Below are positions 25,701-39,500 of a stretch of 64,000 nucleotides of DNA, piece after piece. The stretch is from Scolanthus callimorphus (Eukaryota > Cnidaria > Anthozoa > Actiniaria > Edwardsiidae): the NCBI GenBank assembly GCA_033964015.1, contig JAWWUD010000055.1, forward strand, positions 446,501 through 510,500, written 5' to 3'. The translations under genes were made by a program, and so were the position numbers. Under the pieces are notes generated by a model. That model saw only the letters and a program-made list of their open reading frames with translations. It had not been told where the DNA came from and did no database searches. Each line of letters starts with the position of its first letter. The stretch's first letter is position 1.

Positions 25701-28700
25701 AAAAACAGCATTTGGCGCTCGGACTGCTCACGGCTCTCGACTGATCTCTCTACTCAGTGACGAACTGGATAAGATTGGTTAGTTGGAACAATAATATATA
25801 GATTTAGCCACTGGCTAAAAGCGAAGCTCCCGGTTACATATTTTTGTGCTAATGAGACAATGACGTCATCGATGACGTCATACCACGTGACAACACCATC
25901 GCACCCCTCTTGCCACTTAAACAACTTCACCCAAGTTTGTTTGTCTGAGATTGATCCTTCCAAAGGTATATACCTTTCTCGTTTGATGACGTCATCGATG
26001 ACGTCATACCACGTGGCAACGCCATCGCACCCCCTTGCCACTTAGACAACTTCAGGCTCAAGTTTGGTTGTCCGAGGTTCAACCCTTCCAAAGATATATA
26101 CCTTTTCTCGTTTGATGACGTCATAACACGTGACTATGCCATCGCACCCCCCTTGCCACTTAAACAACTTCACCCAAGTTTGGTTGTCTGAGATTCATTC
26201 CTTCTCAAGGTATATACCTTTTCTCGTTTGATGACGTCATCGATGACGTCATACTACGTGACCAGGCCGTTGCACCCCCATTGCCACTTAGACAACTTTA
26301 TCCAAGTTTGGTTCAACCCTTCCAAAGATATATACCTTTTCTCGTTTGATGACGTCATCGATGACGTCATAACACGTGACTACGCCATCGCACCCCCTTT
26401 GCCACTTAAGGACGGTGCCTACTAATGTTACTGCGCACCCCGCTCGCGCATTCTATACGGATTTCTGTATATGTAGCATTTTAATCTTTCAAGCTTTTTA
26501 GATGAGACTCGATGGCGCAGTTGACTAAAGGGCCGTTCACACGGCGCGATCTCAGTTGCGATTTGAGGTGCGATTTTTGCGGCGATCGTCGGCGTCATAT
26601 CGCGCGGTGTGAACGGCCGGCGATTTGGCTCTGCGATATTTGCCAGTTTGTTGGCGATCTGAAGAAATCGCACCCGCATCGCAGTGGAATTTGAACATGT
26701 TCAAAACGCCTGCGACGTCGCGGCGACATCGCAAGTGAAATCGCCATAAGATCGCCGGCCGTTCACACTGCGCGATATGACATCGCCATTAGATCGCCAC
26801 AGAAATCGCAGCTCATATCGCAGCTGAAATCGCGCCGTGTGAACCGCCCTTAAGGCGCTAGACAGGCTGCAAGTATCCCGGGTTCAGAACTCACTCGAGG
26901 CCGTGGAAGTTTTTTTTCTTTTTTTCTCCTTTTTCTTTTTCTTTTCTTTGTTTTTCTCTGTAAATTACCTTCAGTTGGAGCTTTCTTGGGGAAAAAGCCT
27001 ACAAAAGTTTACATTTAATAAAAATATCGGGATTTTTCTCTGAGTAAAAGTAACCGTAGGTTTGATACTAAAAGTCTGGATATCTTTACGCAAAAAATAC
27101 CACGAAAGAATCAGAAAACTTAATGTATATTTACTCTTTAAGTTATCTGGCGTACATGCAGTTTCATTTCAATAATGTTTGTACAAGACTCGCTTTGAAA
27201 ATGACGAAAAAGTCGTTGTTATCGTTTGAAAGAGAAGCTGACTTCGTAAGTTCGCCTTGTTATTTTCATTAAATCGACCTGCTTGTCATTGATTTTGGAA
27301 TCAAATATACTACACTTTTATCTAAAATCAAATTTAAATTATTTTTAGTCAATGCACCACGTAGTTTCCTTTATTTTTCCACTTTTCCCCTCTTGCAAAA
27401 TAGTCGCCATTTTGAATGCCAATTTCTACTCACAGGGGAGGGGTGCGCAGATTTGTCACTTAACAATTTTACCTGCTGTCAAAAGGGCATGATATTTCTG
27501 AAAATTGCGTGGCTACCCCTATATTTTTTTACATCAATCGAAAATATAAAACCTCCGCAGTGTATTTGCAATTTTTTAACGTGCGAAAAATATGCTGAGG
27601 CTATTTTTTAACGCATAAAGTAGCGGGTGTCAGATGTAGATTTTGGGTCTTTAGTAGAAATTGTAACCCCTAAAATACCTTTAAAAGCCGAAATGTACAA
27701 TTATTTGTTATGGAATCCAACAAATGTAATAAGAGCTGCTGATTTTACGAGCGAAAGAAGAATTTAAATCAAACTATCGAGAAAAAATATTTTTTTCGTA
27801 ATTTCTTAAAAAAACCCGCTAATTCTGCTTTTTTAGGGTGTTGGGGATGGCTTATCTCGAAAACTTGCGTGGGTACCCTACCCTTTTCTATCGGAAATGA
27901 ATAGCCTTTCACATTACCTTTCATTGCCACATAGTCATTAAGTGCGAAAAATATACTCGTTTTTGTAGGCACCGTCCTTAAATAACTTCACCCAAGTTTG
28001 GTTGTCTGAGATTCATCCCTTCTCAAGGTATACACCTTTTCTCGTTTGATGACGTCATCGATGACGTCATAACACGTGACAACGCCATCTCCCCCCCTTG
28101 CCACTTAAATAACTTCACCCAAGTTTGGTTGTCTGAGATTCATCCCTTCTCAAGGTATACACCTTTTCTCGTTTGATGACGTCATCGATGACGTCATACT
28201 ACGTGACCAGGCCGTTGCACCCCCCTTCCCACTTAGACAACTTTACCCAAGTTTGGTTGTCCGAGGTTCATCCCTTCCAAAGATATAGACCTTTTCTCAT
28301 TTGATGACGTCATTGATGACGTCATACCACGTTACCATGCAGTTTGCACCCCCTTGTCACTTAGATATTTTGACCCAAGTTTGGTTGTCTGAGGTTCATC
28401 CCTTCCTAAGATATATACCCTTTCTCGTTAGCTGACGTTTGGGGTGCCTGTGTTACGCCGGACGAACGGACGGACGGACGGACGCACAAACCGGAAGTCC
28501 ATGACAGAATCGTTTGATGCATATACACTTTTTTGTTCCTTCTCCTCCTGCATGTAGCTATGGGGCTCCGCTCGCGGGCGCCTTCGCCGCCCGCGGGAGC
28601 TCCGCTATAACCTGTACATAGATTATAGACTATTTATAGACACTTGCACACCTGCACATGCACACCTGCACACCTGCACACCTGCGCACCTGCACACCTG

Positions 28701-31700
28701 CACACCTGCAAATTACACCGTCCGTTCTCTGAGTAAAAGTAGCCGTAGGTTTGATACCTAACAGTCTAGATATCTTTACGGACTTTACGCAAAATAACAA
28801 CAAATGAATCAGAAAACTTAATGTTTATTTACACTTCAAGTTATATGCCGTAAGTGCAGTTTCATTTCAATAATGCTTGACCCGGGGCTTGACCAAGAAT
28901 CGCTTTGTAAATGACAAAAAAAAGTCGTTATCGTTTGAAAGAGAACCCGACTTCGTAAGTTGGCCTTGCTATTTTCAATAAACTCGACCTGCTTGTCATT
29001 AATTGTGGAATCAAATATACTACACCTTTATCTAAAATCAATATAAAAGTGATTTTTAGTCAATGTACCTCGTAGTTACCTTTATTTTTCCACTTTTCCC
29101 CTCTTGCTTAAAGAGTCGCCATTTTGAATGTCAATTTCTACTCACAGGGGAGGGGTGCGCAGATTTGTCACATTACCATTCTACCTGCTGTTAAAAGGCA
29201 CGATTATTTCTGAAAATTGCGTGGCTACCCCTATATTTTTTTACATCATTTGAAAATATAAAACCTCCGCATCGTATTTGCAAATTTTTAACGTGCGAAA
29301 AATATGCTGAGGCTGTTTTTTTAACGCATAAAGTAGCGGGTGTCAGGGTAGATTTTGGACCTTTTGTAGAAATTTTACCCCCTAAAATACCTTTAAAAGC
29401 CGAAATTTACAAACATTTGTTATGGAATCCAACAAATGTAATAACAGCTGCTGCTTTTACGAGCGAAAGTAGAATTTAAATAAAACTATCGAGTAAAAGT
29501 ATTTTTTTTCGTAATTTCTAAAAAAACGATAATTCTGCATTTTTTTGGGTGTTGGGGATGGGTTATCTCAAAAACTTGCGTGGGTACCCTATCTTTTTTT
29601 ATCGGAAATAGATAGCCTCTCACATTACCTTTCATTACCACATAGTCATTAAGTGCGAAAAAAATCTTCGTTTTTGTGGGCACCGTCCTTAAGTGATTTC
29701 TGCTCATTATTCTCACAATGTTTAGAGAAAAGCGAATATTTCGATGTCTGAGTTCTCAAGAAAGTCAAGATCCTTTGTCCTGTACTCGCTTTCTGATTGG
29801 CTAACTCTTTGCAAAATGGCCAGGTTGACGTAGTCGCACAGTAACTGGATTTGACATGACCATTTTCGGTTGCCCTTGACTACGTGCGTCCCTAAAAAAC
29901 CTCTTCATAAAAATCGACCAATCAGAGCGCGCGTTATATCGTAGCTATGTTATAGAACACGTTAAAACACTTCAATTTATTGATTCGATTTTATACCACG
30001 CTAAAACATACCTGCATTCTAACGCGCGCGCTGATTGGCTGGTTGTCATGAGCAAAACATAATGGAGCACGCTCGCGCTCGTGGCGGGAATTCTTGCCGA
30101 ATCTTGCTGATCTACATCTATTCCGTGCCACTGAAAAGAAAATTGTCTGAAACTCCTAGAATATAAGCGTGTTAAAATTTATTTTGTGTACTCAATAATT
30201 TTCTTGTAAGGATCTAAAAGTTGTCTTTTCGCACAAGAAAGAAGGCTGGTTTTCGAGTGAAAACGTAGAGAAGTCTGTGTTTTTCATTCGCGCGCTTGAA
30301 ATGACTCAAGGAAAATTGTCTGTTGTTATAAAAGCAATGGCCCATGCTTTAGCTGTGCGTAAATTTATTGATGGATGCACTTGGATAGTTGGAAGAGCAC
30401 TCTAGTAGCTAGAGATGCTCGAGGCATCTCTTACACTACCTTGGTGCTCCCCCAACTATCCGCGTCAAGACATGCGGCATGTATAAATAGACGAACTTTT
30501 TGTCTTAACACCCCAGGATGTTCTTCAAGGTCAATATGTTGAGATGGCCGTCGGAAATTCTGAAAAAAGACAACTAAAAGTACTTGACCAAAGAAATGTT
30601 TCTATCCTAAAGAATCGCCCTTTTACTCAACAACAAACACGGGGTGTTAATGACTTACTAAAATAGATATGGAGTGTTAAGATCGAAGGTCTGTGTTAAG
30701 GTGCCTATAACATGTAATTGACCTTAGGCTCAAATGGTCTCAACATGACGTTACTACCGAGACTTACCTTGTGACAAGGAGTTGAGTGTTCTTGGAACTT
30801 TAGAGCCATTTTGAATGCTAATTTTTCGCCGTGATCAGTTCCTATTTTGTTGTGACAAGCGATTAAATATTCACGCGCCGATGCAATAAGTTGTTGCCGC
30901 TTGGTTTATTTTAATTATAATTAAAATTATTTTAATTAATTTCAATTAAAATATCGATTCTGAATGTCAAGAAAATACTTTATTATCTTTTACTCATACG
31001 TAAATGTTGGCAACCACCTAATAACACGACACATTGCATTCAACGTGCACAATCATGTCGATTTCATGTTCTAAAATTAATGAATTATTCATAAGGCTTG
31101 TGACCAATGGGTGAACCCTATATAGGTCACGTGCCGTGTTTATAACTACGATAAAGACACTCATGTTTAATTAATAAGTGTCTATATCATAGTTATAGAC
31201 ACGGTACCCCGGATGAAGTGCCTATTTCGACACTTCAAAGCGCATATGTGTGTACAAGGGTGGACCCTTGCCAACCCAGAGTCGGAACCAGTGCTAGGTA
31301 TGCACTTCTATTACCGACCCTACGTATTCCCCATTTTCACAATATCCCGTGATGCTTTGCGCCTGGCACATTTTGGGGGGGTTGGCCGATTTTTCTAACA
31401 GAGTTTATGTGAAGGCTTGCGCGATAAAATCGGCTCACGGCTCGGGATTGTGGCGAATTTCTGTGGAAATCTATAGGTTTTGTGGGAATCCATGATGTCT
31501 AACTGCTGAGCGAGGTTTTGAGGTGATTTGAGATGAAACATGGATATCAACGAAGAACGATTGAACTTGCGCTCTGTGGTCGCGACCCGTCGCCGCCATA
31601 TTGGATCGAAACTACAATCACCTTGATGCAAACTGGCAACTATTTCTACGTATTTAGGGCCTGTGATCGTCGAATATCCACTGATAACACAACAATAATG

Positions 31701-32369
31701 TATCAGAACTTGATCTCAAGGCCGTTCAAGTGACATTCCACAGATTAAAGCGCGAAGGTGGTGAGTTGAAGACTCGCTTTTAAGTGCGAGAAAGACAATA
31801 TTTTCATTGCTTCGCGTCAATGCGAAAGCACAAACGACTTTTAAAATAATCACAAGACGATATTTAAAGCTTGCAATCCCTCGAATGAGAGAGAGAAAAA
31901 GTGTTCTAGTAAAGTCTGGTGGCCATAAAGTCGTGTAACTGGATTGGAAGTAGGAAAATAGTGTTGATTTGCGGACTTCAAACGAAATGAAAATAACTCA
32001 GACTTGCTGGCAGCTGAACATTCAATGTTCATGGTTACATGTAGTTCTAAGTATTGGATGTATAATTATTGTTGTAATTATTTTTTACTTATCTCTCAAC
32101 CCCCAGAACTAAAGAACCCTTAGATATTAGTTGAAATACAACAACTGTTTATGTAGACAACTCAAGAAAAAACCTCTAGGAGGTTTGCTGCAAAACCAGG
32201 AATAAACCTCTTCAGGTTTATTCTGGAGAGTCCACAGTCATAGCTGCGGCCAATGTTGAAAATAACATGAACTCAGCATTTTATGTGCATGCAATGTGTG
32301 GTTCCAGAAAATATTATCCATCCCCCTGCCCACGAAAGGGATTGGAAATTCATTACCCTTCCGTGGGGT

Positions 32370-32400
<31 letters not shown>

Positions 32401-33514
32401 GGGGGGGGGAGGGGGGGGGAGGGAGAGGGATATATTTTCTGGAACCACACAATCTTCTATTTGCAGGTCAATCAGTCTGCCAGGGTTCATGTGCTTCCTG
32501 GGTGTCAAAAATCCAGCATTTTCCAGGAGGTCTTTAGGAGGTCTTTATAAAGGTTTTATGGGTACAAATATCCCCTCCTCCCCCAAAAAAACATAAACAC
32601 TTTAAAAAGGAAGCTGCTTTACTATATTGGATTTTTTTCTATTCACTCTTGTTGCAGTTTGATAACTGCTAATGTCATAATTTGCAGCAAAAAAATAAGA
32701 TTAGCAAACTGACTCATTCAACCACATTTGAGTTAAAACATTTTTCCAGGATTTTCCTTAGTAGTATTCCAGGACATTCAAGGACTCTCCAGGAAGGAAA
32801 TGAAAATCCAGGATGCATACAAACCCTGGTCTGCTAGTCCTGCAGTGCATGCTATTATTGGGTTGAAAAGTGTAGAGTATAGCATGGTTTCCATAACCCC
32901 ATGAAACAAAGTGTAATAGTCAAATCTAATAGCCCATACAGCACAAAAGAGAACAATAGAGTTAGAGCACAATGAAAGCCTGATATGCTAAAGCATGTTT
33001 CACAGGAATTTTGGAAACCACTCTTATTTTGCTATTTGTAAATTCAGAATACCTACCGTAAATGACAATGAATTATTGACAAATCTCTGAAACCATGGCC
33101 TGACAGTACTAGAGTGAAACCTTTAGTCACAAAAATAGGGACCTAAAGGCAATTCTGGATGACAGATGGCAATTGGAAAATGAGGTTTTACTTGTTACTG
33201 TAGTTGAGGTTCCATTTGAAGCCATTGAAGATTTCAAAAGTGTCCTGTGTCACCTGTGCTGACTTCACAAAATCTATTCTCTTTGAGCCCTTCACAAATA
33301 AAATAACTTGACCTCTGGTTGCTGCCCTAAAAGTGATAAGCTCCAGCTATATATGAGGCTGGTATTTTTAGAGGCTAAATATTTGTGCTCAAGATATTTG
33401 TCACAACACATCACTTGTGATTTCTTATTTGCACAATTGGGAATTAGTCATCCTCCCCATCAAGTATCTGTTTTCAACCAGGCAGATGGCTGTGTCTTGT
33501 TGTGGGGTGGTGGT

Positions 33515-33545
<31 letters not shown>

Positions 33546-36500
33546 GGTTTGGGGTACTTGTCTGGAACTTTGGATTTTAGCCCTGAAAGTTGTCAAAATA
33601 GGCACTGCAATTTGTGTGTTCTTATTTACCCCCTTAAAGTGAAATTTCAATGGGATTTCATCGCCCATTCAAAATAAGCAAGAGTGTTGTCTATTTGGTG
33701 TTGATAGCTCTCTTGGTTCAAGCAGGGAACAGACATTCAAGATTTTTACTTATGCAAATTAGCAAAAATTGATGTCATAGAATGGCACACAAGAAGCCAA
33801 CAATGCTTTATCTATAATTCTTTTTGGGATAGTAGATTCACTTGGAAATGACAAAGAAACAAGACCTCAAACATCCATATGCTTATTAGCATTTCCATGG
33901 TAACACGTTTATAGGTAAAATCTTTGAAATATTCCTTAAGTTGTAAAAGTATTCGAAACTTCCTGATTTGTTTGTGAACAACTCAGAGTATTTTTGGTTA
34001 CGTTTTGTAGCAATTCACTTCTAGGTGAATAATTCAAGATTTGTCCTATTTTATAAAATGGCGCTAGTGCCAATAGTATTACCATGGTATAAATACAAGG
34101 AGTCTAAATAAAATGTCAAAAATCCAGGAAATTATTCATACCTCTTGTTTAGACTTTTCTTTATAGTCAACTTATGTTTCAGACCATTTCCCCCTGTTTG
34201 ATTGAGTACTGAACCCTAGTACTAAGAAGATTTCCCTGATTTGCGGACATTTTATTTCCTCACAAGGTTCTACCCATAAATGCTAGCCCATATATTTACT
34301 GTTAAATTGAAACATGAGACAAAATTTGAAGAGAATTATTTTTTCATTCAACAAGTTAAAATAGAATACAACAATATAACTTGGCCAGGATGGACTGGGG
34401 AGATTTTGTTGCATAGTAAAAACCTGCATAAAAGAGGTGTTTTGAGGATTCAGGCTGATTTTGTTATTGTACACTGGGTGTTTTCTGCAAAATCAGGCTG
34501 GAAATGTTCTTAATGGTGTTCTTAAAATTGTTTCTTAACATCAAAATACTGCATACACTACCAGCAGCAGTCAAATACAGATTGAATGTGATTGGCAGAA
34601 GGTAGCAGGTTATTTAGTAGCACTCATTATAGTCAAGTCCAAAAATAATTGCTTAACAGTGCTGCCAGAACAAGCCGGCGACTGCCAGAGCTCCGCTGGC
34701 TACTTAACGTTTCGCTGCTTGCTACTTTTCTTTGGATCCCAGGCAAAAGCATAATTGAGCCTCTGAAATTAGTCAACTGGGCCGGCCACTTTTTTATCCA
34801 CCTACTTAAAACATTCTGACAGCAATGACTTATGTACCCTGGAAAAAAAGTACAGTACCTGCTGTAGAACTCTGTGTGCAATGGCCTAGCACATTATATT
34901 GACCTACTTTGGTTCTCTACCACTGTAGGTTACTGTACTCGAATCTAACTGGCAGCCATGTTTGTATACAAGAACAATTTCATTTTTTTCAAGCTGTGTG
35001 TGTTCTTATGTTTAAGGTACCTTTTGACCAAAATTTCAGCCACTTGTTTTCACACTACAGAATTATGGCAAAGTTCTGAAAGACTCTAGAAGTATTTATT
35101 AAAATATTTTTAAAACATTGTGTGGTTCCAGAAATTATCCATACCCCCTACGGAAGGGCAGTGGAAATCCTGGAGGGGTGGGGGGTCAATTTACCTATCA
35201 TTTCCATACAAACAAATACTGTATTTTTCCTTGGAAATTCCAGAGGGGTGGGGTCACTTTTCAACACCCTTCCGTGGAGGGGGTATGGATATTTTCTGGA
35301 ACCACACATTGCTACTAAAATCCACCCCAGAATAATATTGTTATTCCATCATATGGTTTGAAGATTTCAGTATTGCTAATCATTATACAAAAATGTTCCT
35401 ACTAGCCTGAGATTTCAGATTTTGTTGTTTTGATAACACCACAGCATAATAACTGACTTCATTGCCCCGGCCTGGATCACAAGCAGTAAACTAAGCATAA
35501 TTTGGATAGTAAATTGACTTGAGAGTTTAAGCTAATTTAAGCTTATATTTTTTGGTGTAGAAACAAAGTGAAGACATTTTGAGTGGTGGAAACTATACGA
35601 TGCTACTACTAAATTATTATTGATCTATAGACTCGTATCACACACCCGTAAATTAAAGGCTTGCAGCACCATGCTTTGCAAAGTTAAGTTAAAGTTTTCA
35701 TTGTTGAAGTCCGCACATCAACACTATTTTTCTACTTCCAATCCAGTTACACGATTTTATGGCCACCAGGACTTTACTAGAACACTTTCTCTCCTCATTC
35801 GAGGGATTGCAAGCTTTAAATATCGTCTTGTGATTATTTTAAAAGTCGTTTGTGCTTTCGCATTGACGCGAAGCAATGAAAATATTGTCTTTCCCGCACT
35901 TAAAAGCGAGTCTTCAACTCACAACCTTCGCGCTTTAATCTGTGCAATGTCACTTGAACGGCCTTGAGATCAAGTTCTGATACATTATTGTTGTGTTATC
36001 AGTGGATATTCGACGATCACAGGCCCTAAATACGTAGAAATAGTTGCCAGTTTGCATCAAGGTGATTGTAGTTTCGATCCAATATGGCGGCGACGGGTCG
36101 CGACCACAGAGCGCAAGTTCAATCGTTCTTCGTTGATATCCATGTTTCATCTCAAATCACCTCAAAACCTCGCTCAGCAGTTAGACATCATGGATTCCCA
36201 CAAAACCTATAGATTTCCACAGAAATTCGCCACAATCCCGAGCCGTGAGCCGATTTTATCGCGCAAGCCTTCACATAAACTCTGTTAGAAAAATCGGCCA
36301 ACCCCCCCAAAATGTGCCAGGCGCAAAGCATCACGGGATATTGTGAAAATAGGGAATTGGGTAAAATTTTATAGGATTTCGTGAACACTGGTCACCAAAT
36401 CAAAAACCCTAATCCATGTGGGATGCTTATTCTATATCTGCGCATGTTTGGTTCTGTATCTGCGCACCCTTGGCGTCTACGTCACACTATATATACTCAC

Positions 36501-39500
36501 TATATATACACACACTATATATACACGCCATACTCTGTGGGTGTCGAAATTTTTCATGACTACATTTTATTTTGTTTGAGAAAATTGTTTGAATGAATTC
36601 TTTACAGTTTCCTAGTCTTTTGATAAAAAAGAATGCATCAAACTCGTCGAATTAGATGACTAGTTCCTTAGTTGACTTCATGACGGCGTACACTATGTAT
36701 AGCGCCTAGTCCTTCCTACTCGTAAAATTAATTTCGCATTGACTAATTCAAGTTATAAATTTCCGCATGTTGAAATTATGCATAGGTTGGCATAACTAGT
36801 GGTATTACAGTCACAAGTGCTAACAGCTACATGATCTACATACCTTAGTTGTGCCCAAAGCGGATTATATGGGTGAGACTGTGCAAGCAAATCGAGCTGA
36901 CGAAAGGAAATGACAAGGACATCAATTATGTTTGAAAATAACCCTTATCAAGTACTTCTTACAAAAAATAGAATTAGGTCCTACTACAGCAGATTTCGTA
37001 TGAATGTCGCGATCGCGGTACGGAACCTGGCCTGCTGTAGATACGAAATGAAATCGCGTAGCGCGTCACGGGCACGGCGCGGTACAGCTTTGTCTTTTCA
37101 CAGTCATACGAAATCTGCTCGAATAGAAAAGGTGATTTTATTTTCTCTAAACCACATAAGTATTTCTCAGTACAATGAGGACTTTGAAATCTGAGAAAAA
37201 AATTGGGGGTCTCCATGCATTTTAATTAGGTACGCGTCATCAAATATTGCAAATATGCTGTTTTCCCAGAACTTGAATAAAAATATTTTCTTAGAATTTG
37301 TGAAATTTTGATGAAAAATGCATCTAAGATAGGCTTAATAATATGACCTTACAGAAAAATGTGGGGGTATCCATGCAATTTTTCAACCACCGCCCAATTC
37401 CCTTTCAATTATGACAAAATCGACCCACCCCACCCACAAAGAAGAATTTGCTAGCTTGTTTTCGTTAAACATGGCGAAATAAAAGCCTGTTGTTTTTTCG
37501 CGTTTTCCTTTGAAAAATGAAAGCTCCTACAATAAAAACCTTTCAAACTCTGTTTCACGATTATAAAAAAGCCATGTGGACTTGTATGAATGATGTTTTT
37601 TTTTTATAGCCAAAAAGTATCAAGAAAGTCAGCGAAAACGATAGTATTTGCTTTGTTACAGGCTTAACAAATACACTCGGACTCAATGTATGAGTCGCTG
37701 GACAAAAAGCGAGCACATGGGCCTCGCTCGCCTTGTATTAATGACTGACCGTTTGAGAAGAATGTTTGTCAAGGTAAGCTCTACTAGGGTCAGCACCGGC
37801 GGCATGACGGTGGGTACCCAGGCTAGATGGTGCGTTAGTACTCCAGTTAGCAGGGACGACAGGAAGCTATAAAAAATGGAGCAGAAATTCAAAACACATT
37901 ATTAGTAGTCGCCATAGGCCTTTATCACGTTAATATGGCTTAATGATATATTAAAGTTATCAGGAAACGAAGTCCAAATCAATTCAGCACAATTCAATTC
38001 CGTATTAGTAAGACTGCGAAGTTTGGGAAGAATAGACCTCCTTGACTCGACTGGGCGTAATGTTTTGCCCATTTCAGATCACGTGGCTTTCCCATGAGTA
38101 TTCTCTCTTTGTTTGGAATGCTTCCATATTCATATATATTTCGGTGCGTAGCAGAAAAAGAAAGAGAGAATACTCACGGGAATGCCACGTGATCTGAAAT
38201 GGGAAAACATTACGCCCAAGCCGAGGAGGTCTATTACTCGAAAACTCGCTGAGATATGAATTTTCAGATCTTTGCTCTCTTGTAAATTAGGTGCTAGTGG
38301 CACTTTAAAGATTGCTTCGCTTAGAACCGGAGATCCAAGACATATTACGGAATGACTAATTTTGTTGGGATTTACCCCAATAAGTGGCCAAAAACACACA
38401 TTTAAATCCTGCACTTCCCTGTGGTCACAAGATCAAACGCGTGCAGGGAAGAGCTATCGAATAAGGCCCTGTCCGCGTCATTTTTTGGGGCCGCATCTAG
38501 GTTTAGGCCTTAATAATTAAAAATCATATCCTCCAAATTCCATCAAAATTTAAAATTTTGTCTTTGGCTATAAGGACTACTTGTGTACAAAGTTAAATAT
38601 TCATAAACTGGTGCTATGAACACTTAAGAAGTGATCAAACTTGTGTACTCACAAATTGGTCTCCCGGCTGTTGCACATGCTCACAAATCCATTAAGCTGT
38701 TCCATAAACTGTTCACAAATACTGGCACGGTGATCAGGGAAGGTCATCATGTTCAGCCAAACGGTTCCTGACAATATACAACATAGTGATGCCTATTGCT
38801 TTTCTGCATGTTAAGGAGGCTGCCTACCGTTTTTCTTGAACTTGGTCTCTTAACTTTGGACGACCACAATTCTGAAATATACTTACCTACGGATTTGAAA
38901 TTTTGACCATCTTGAGAGGAACTAGGAAAAAGGTGGTGAACTTTGGAATTTTACCAGCTATCCGCGACGTAATTTTTTTCTTACGCGGATAGCATCTCGC
39001 TAATATGGTCAATTTTAAGTTAAAGAGCGCGAGAAAAAAATTCGCCATCAGAAACTTTCTCTGGAGCCTTCGAAATGTTATTTTGCGAATTTGCTAAAAT
39101 TTTGATGTTTGCGTCGATGTTCATTATGGAAAATCAAAAGTACTTCCTGGCATCAAATTTTGCAAAACAAGTAGTTGTATACCTTGTGATGAAGTTTGCG
39201 GTAAGAGATTTTGCTAGCTTCTTTCAAAAGCCATTAAATTCATAATAATTAGAAAGCAAGTGAAAACAGTGATCCCCTGTTTCGTTGCTATGGGAACTCT
39301 GGCGACAATAATCGTGCATCATCTTGAACTTTGATCTTCTACAGCAAATGGTCAAAATGTCAAATTCATAGGTAAGTATATTTCAGAATTGTGGTCGCTC
39401 AAAGTTGGGAGGTCAAGTCCAAGAAAAACTGTAGGCCTAAAATTCTTTTCACGAAATAATTTAACATAAACTAGTTGTAGCTCTCGCTAAGTGCCAACAA

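Larger units (their letters stand above)
23492..28724. mobile_element. 5.2-kb palindromic foldback element with 9-bp target duplication
   Basis: The ends are CGGACGGTGTAATTTGCAGG and its reverse complement, flanked by TTCTCTGAG at 23483-23491 and 28725-28733. The sibling copy of the host element reads TTTTTCTCTGAGTAAAAG uninterrupted near 27037, the empty site. Next to each end is a run of GTGTGCAG repeats, then a 160-bp near-perfect inverted stretch, then tandem units of about 125 bp (seven on the left, eight on the right), then inverted arms meeting a spacer at 25097-25436. A 9-bp duplication with long inverted ends fits a Mutator-like or foldback element. No transposase ORF is seen. Confidence 0.85.
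23176..29688. mobile_element. TTAA-flanked inverted-repeat element, copy 1, split by a foldback
   Basis: The ends are GGACGGTGCCTAC (23176) and GTGGGCACCGTCC (to 29688), flanked by TTAA at 23172-23175 and 29689-29692. Element sequence is 23176-23491 plus 28725-29688, the rest being a later insertion. A TTAA duplication is typical of piggyBac-class transposition. No transposase is seen, so it is non-autonomous. Near its left end lies a tRNA-like segment. The right half is about 1 kb and closely matches 27035-27977 of copy 2. Confidence 0.85.

Noticed and set aside
24830..26425. Protein-coding genes in the foldback (e.g. frames at 24830, 25439, 25754)
   Set aside because: Frames on both sides are mirror copies of the palindrome arms or of the tandem units. 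No transposase motif is visible.
26428..26734. Arg-rich ORFs on both strands
   Set aside because: They are created by repeated GCGATC motifs of the Harbinger-type MITE.
32238..33677. Gly- and Pro-rich ORFs
   Set aside because: They are translations of poly-G tracts and MITE sequence.
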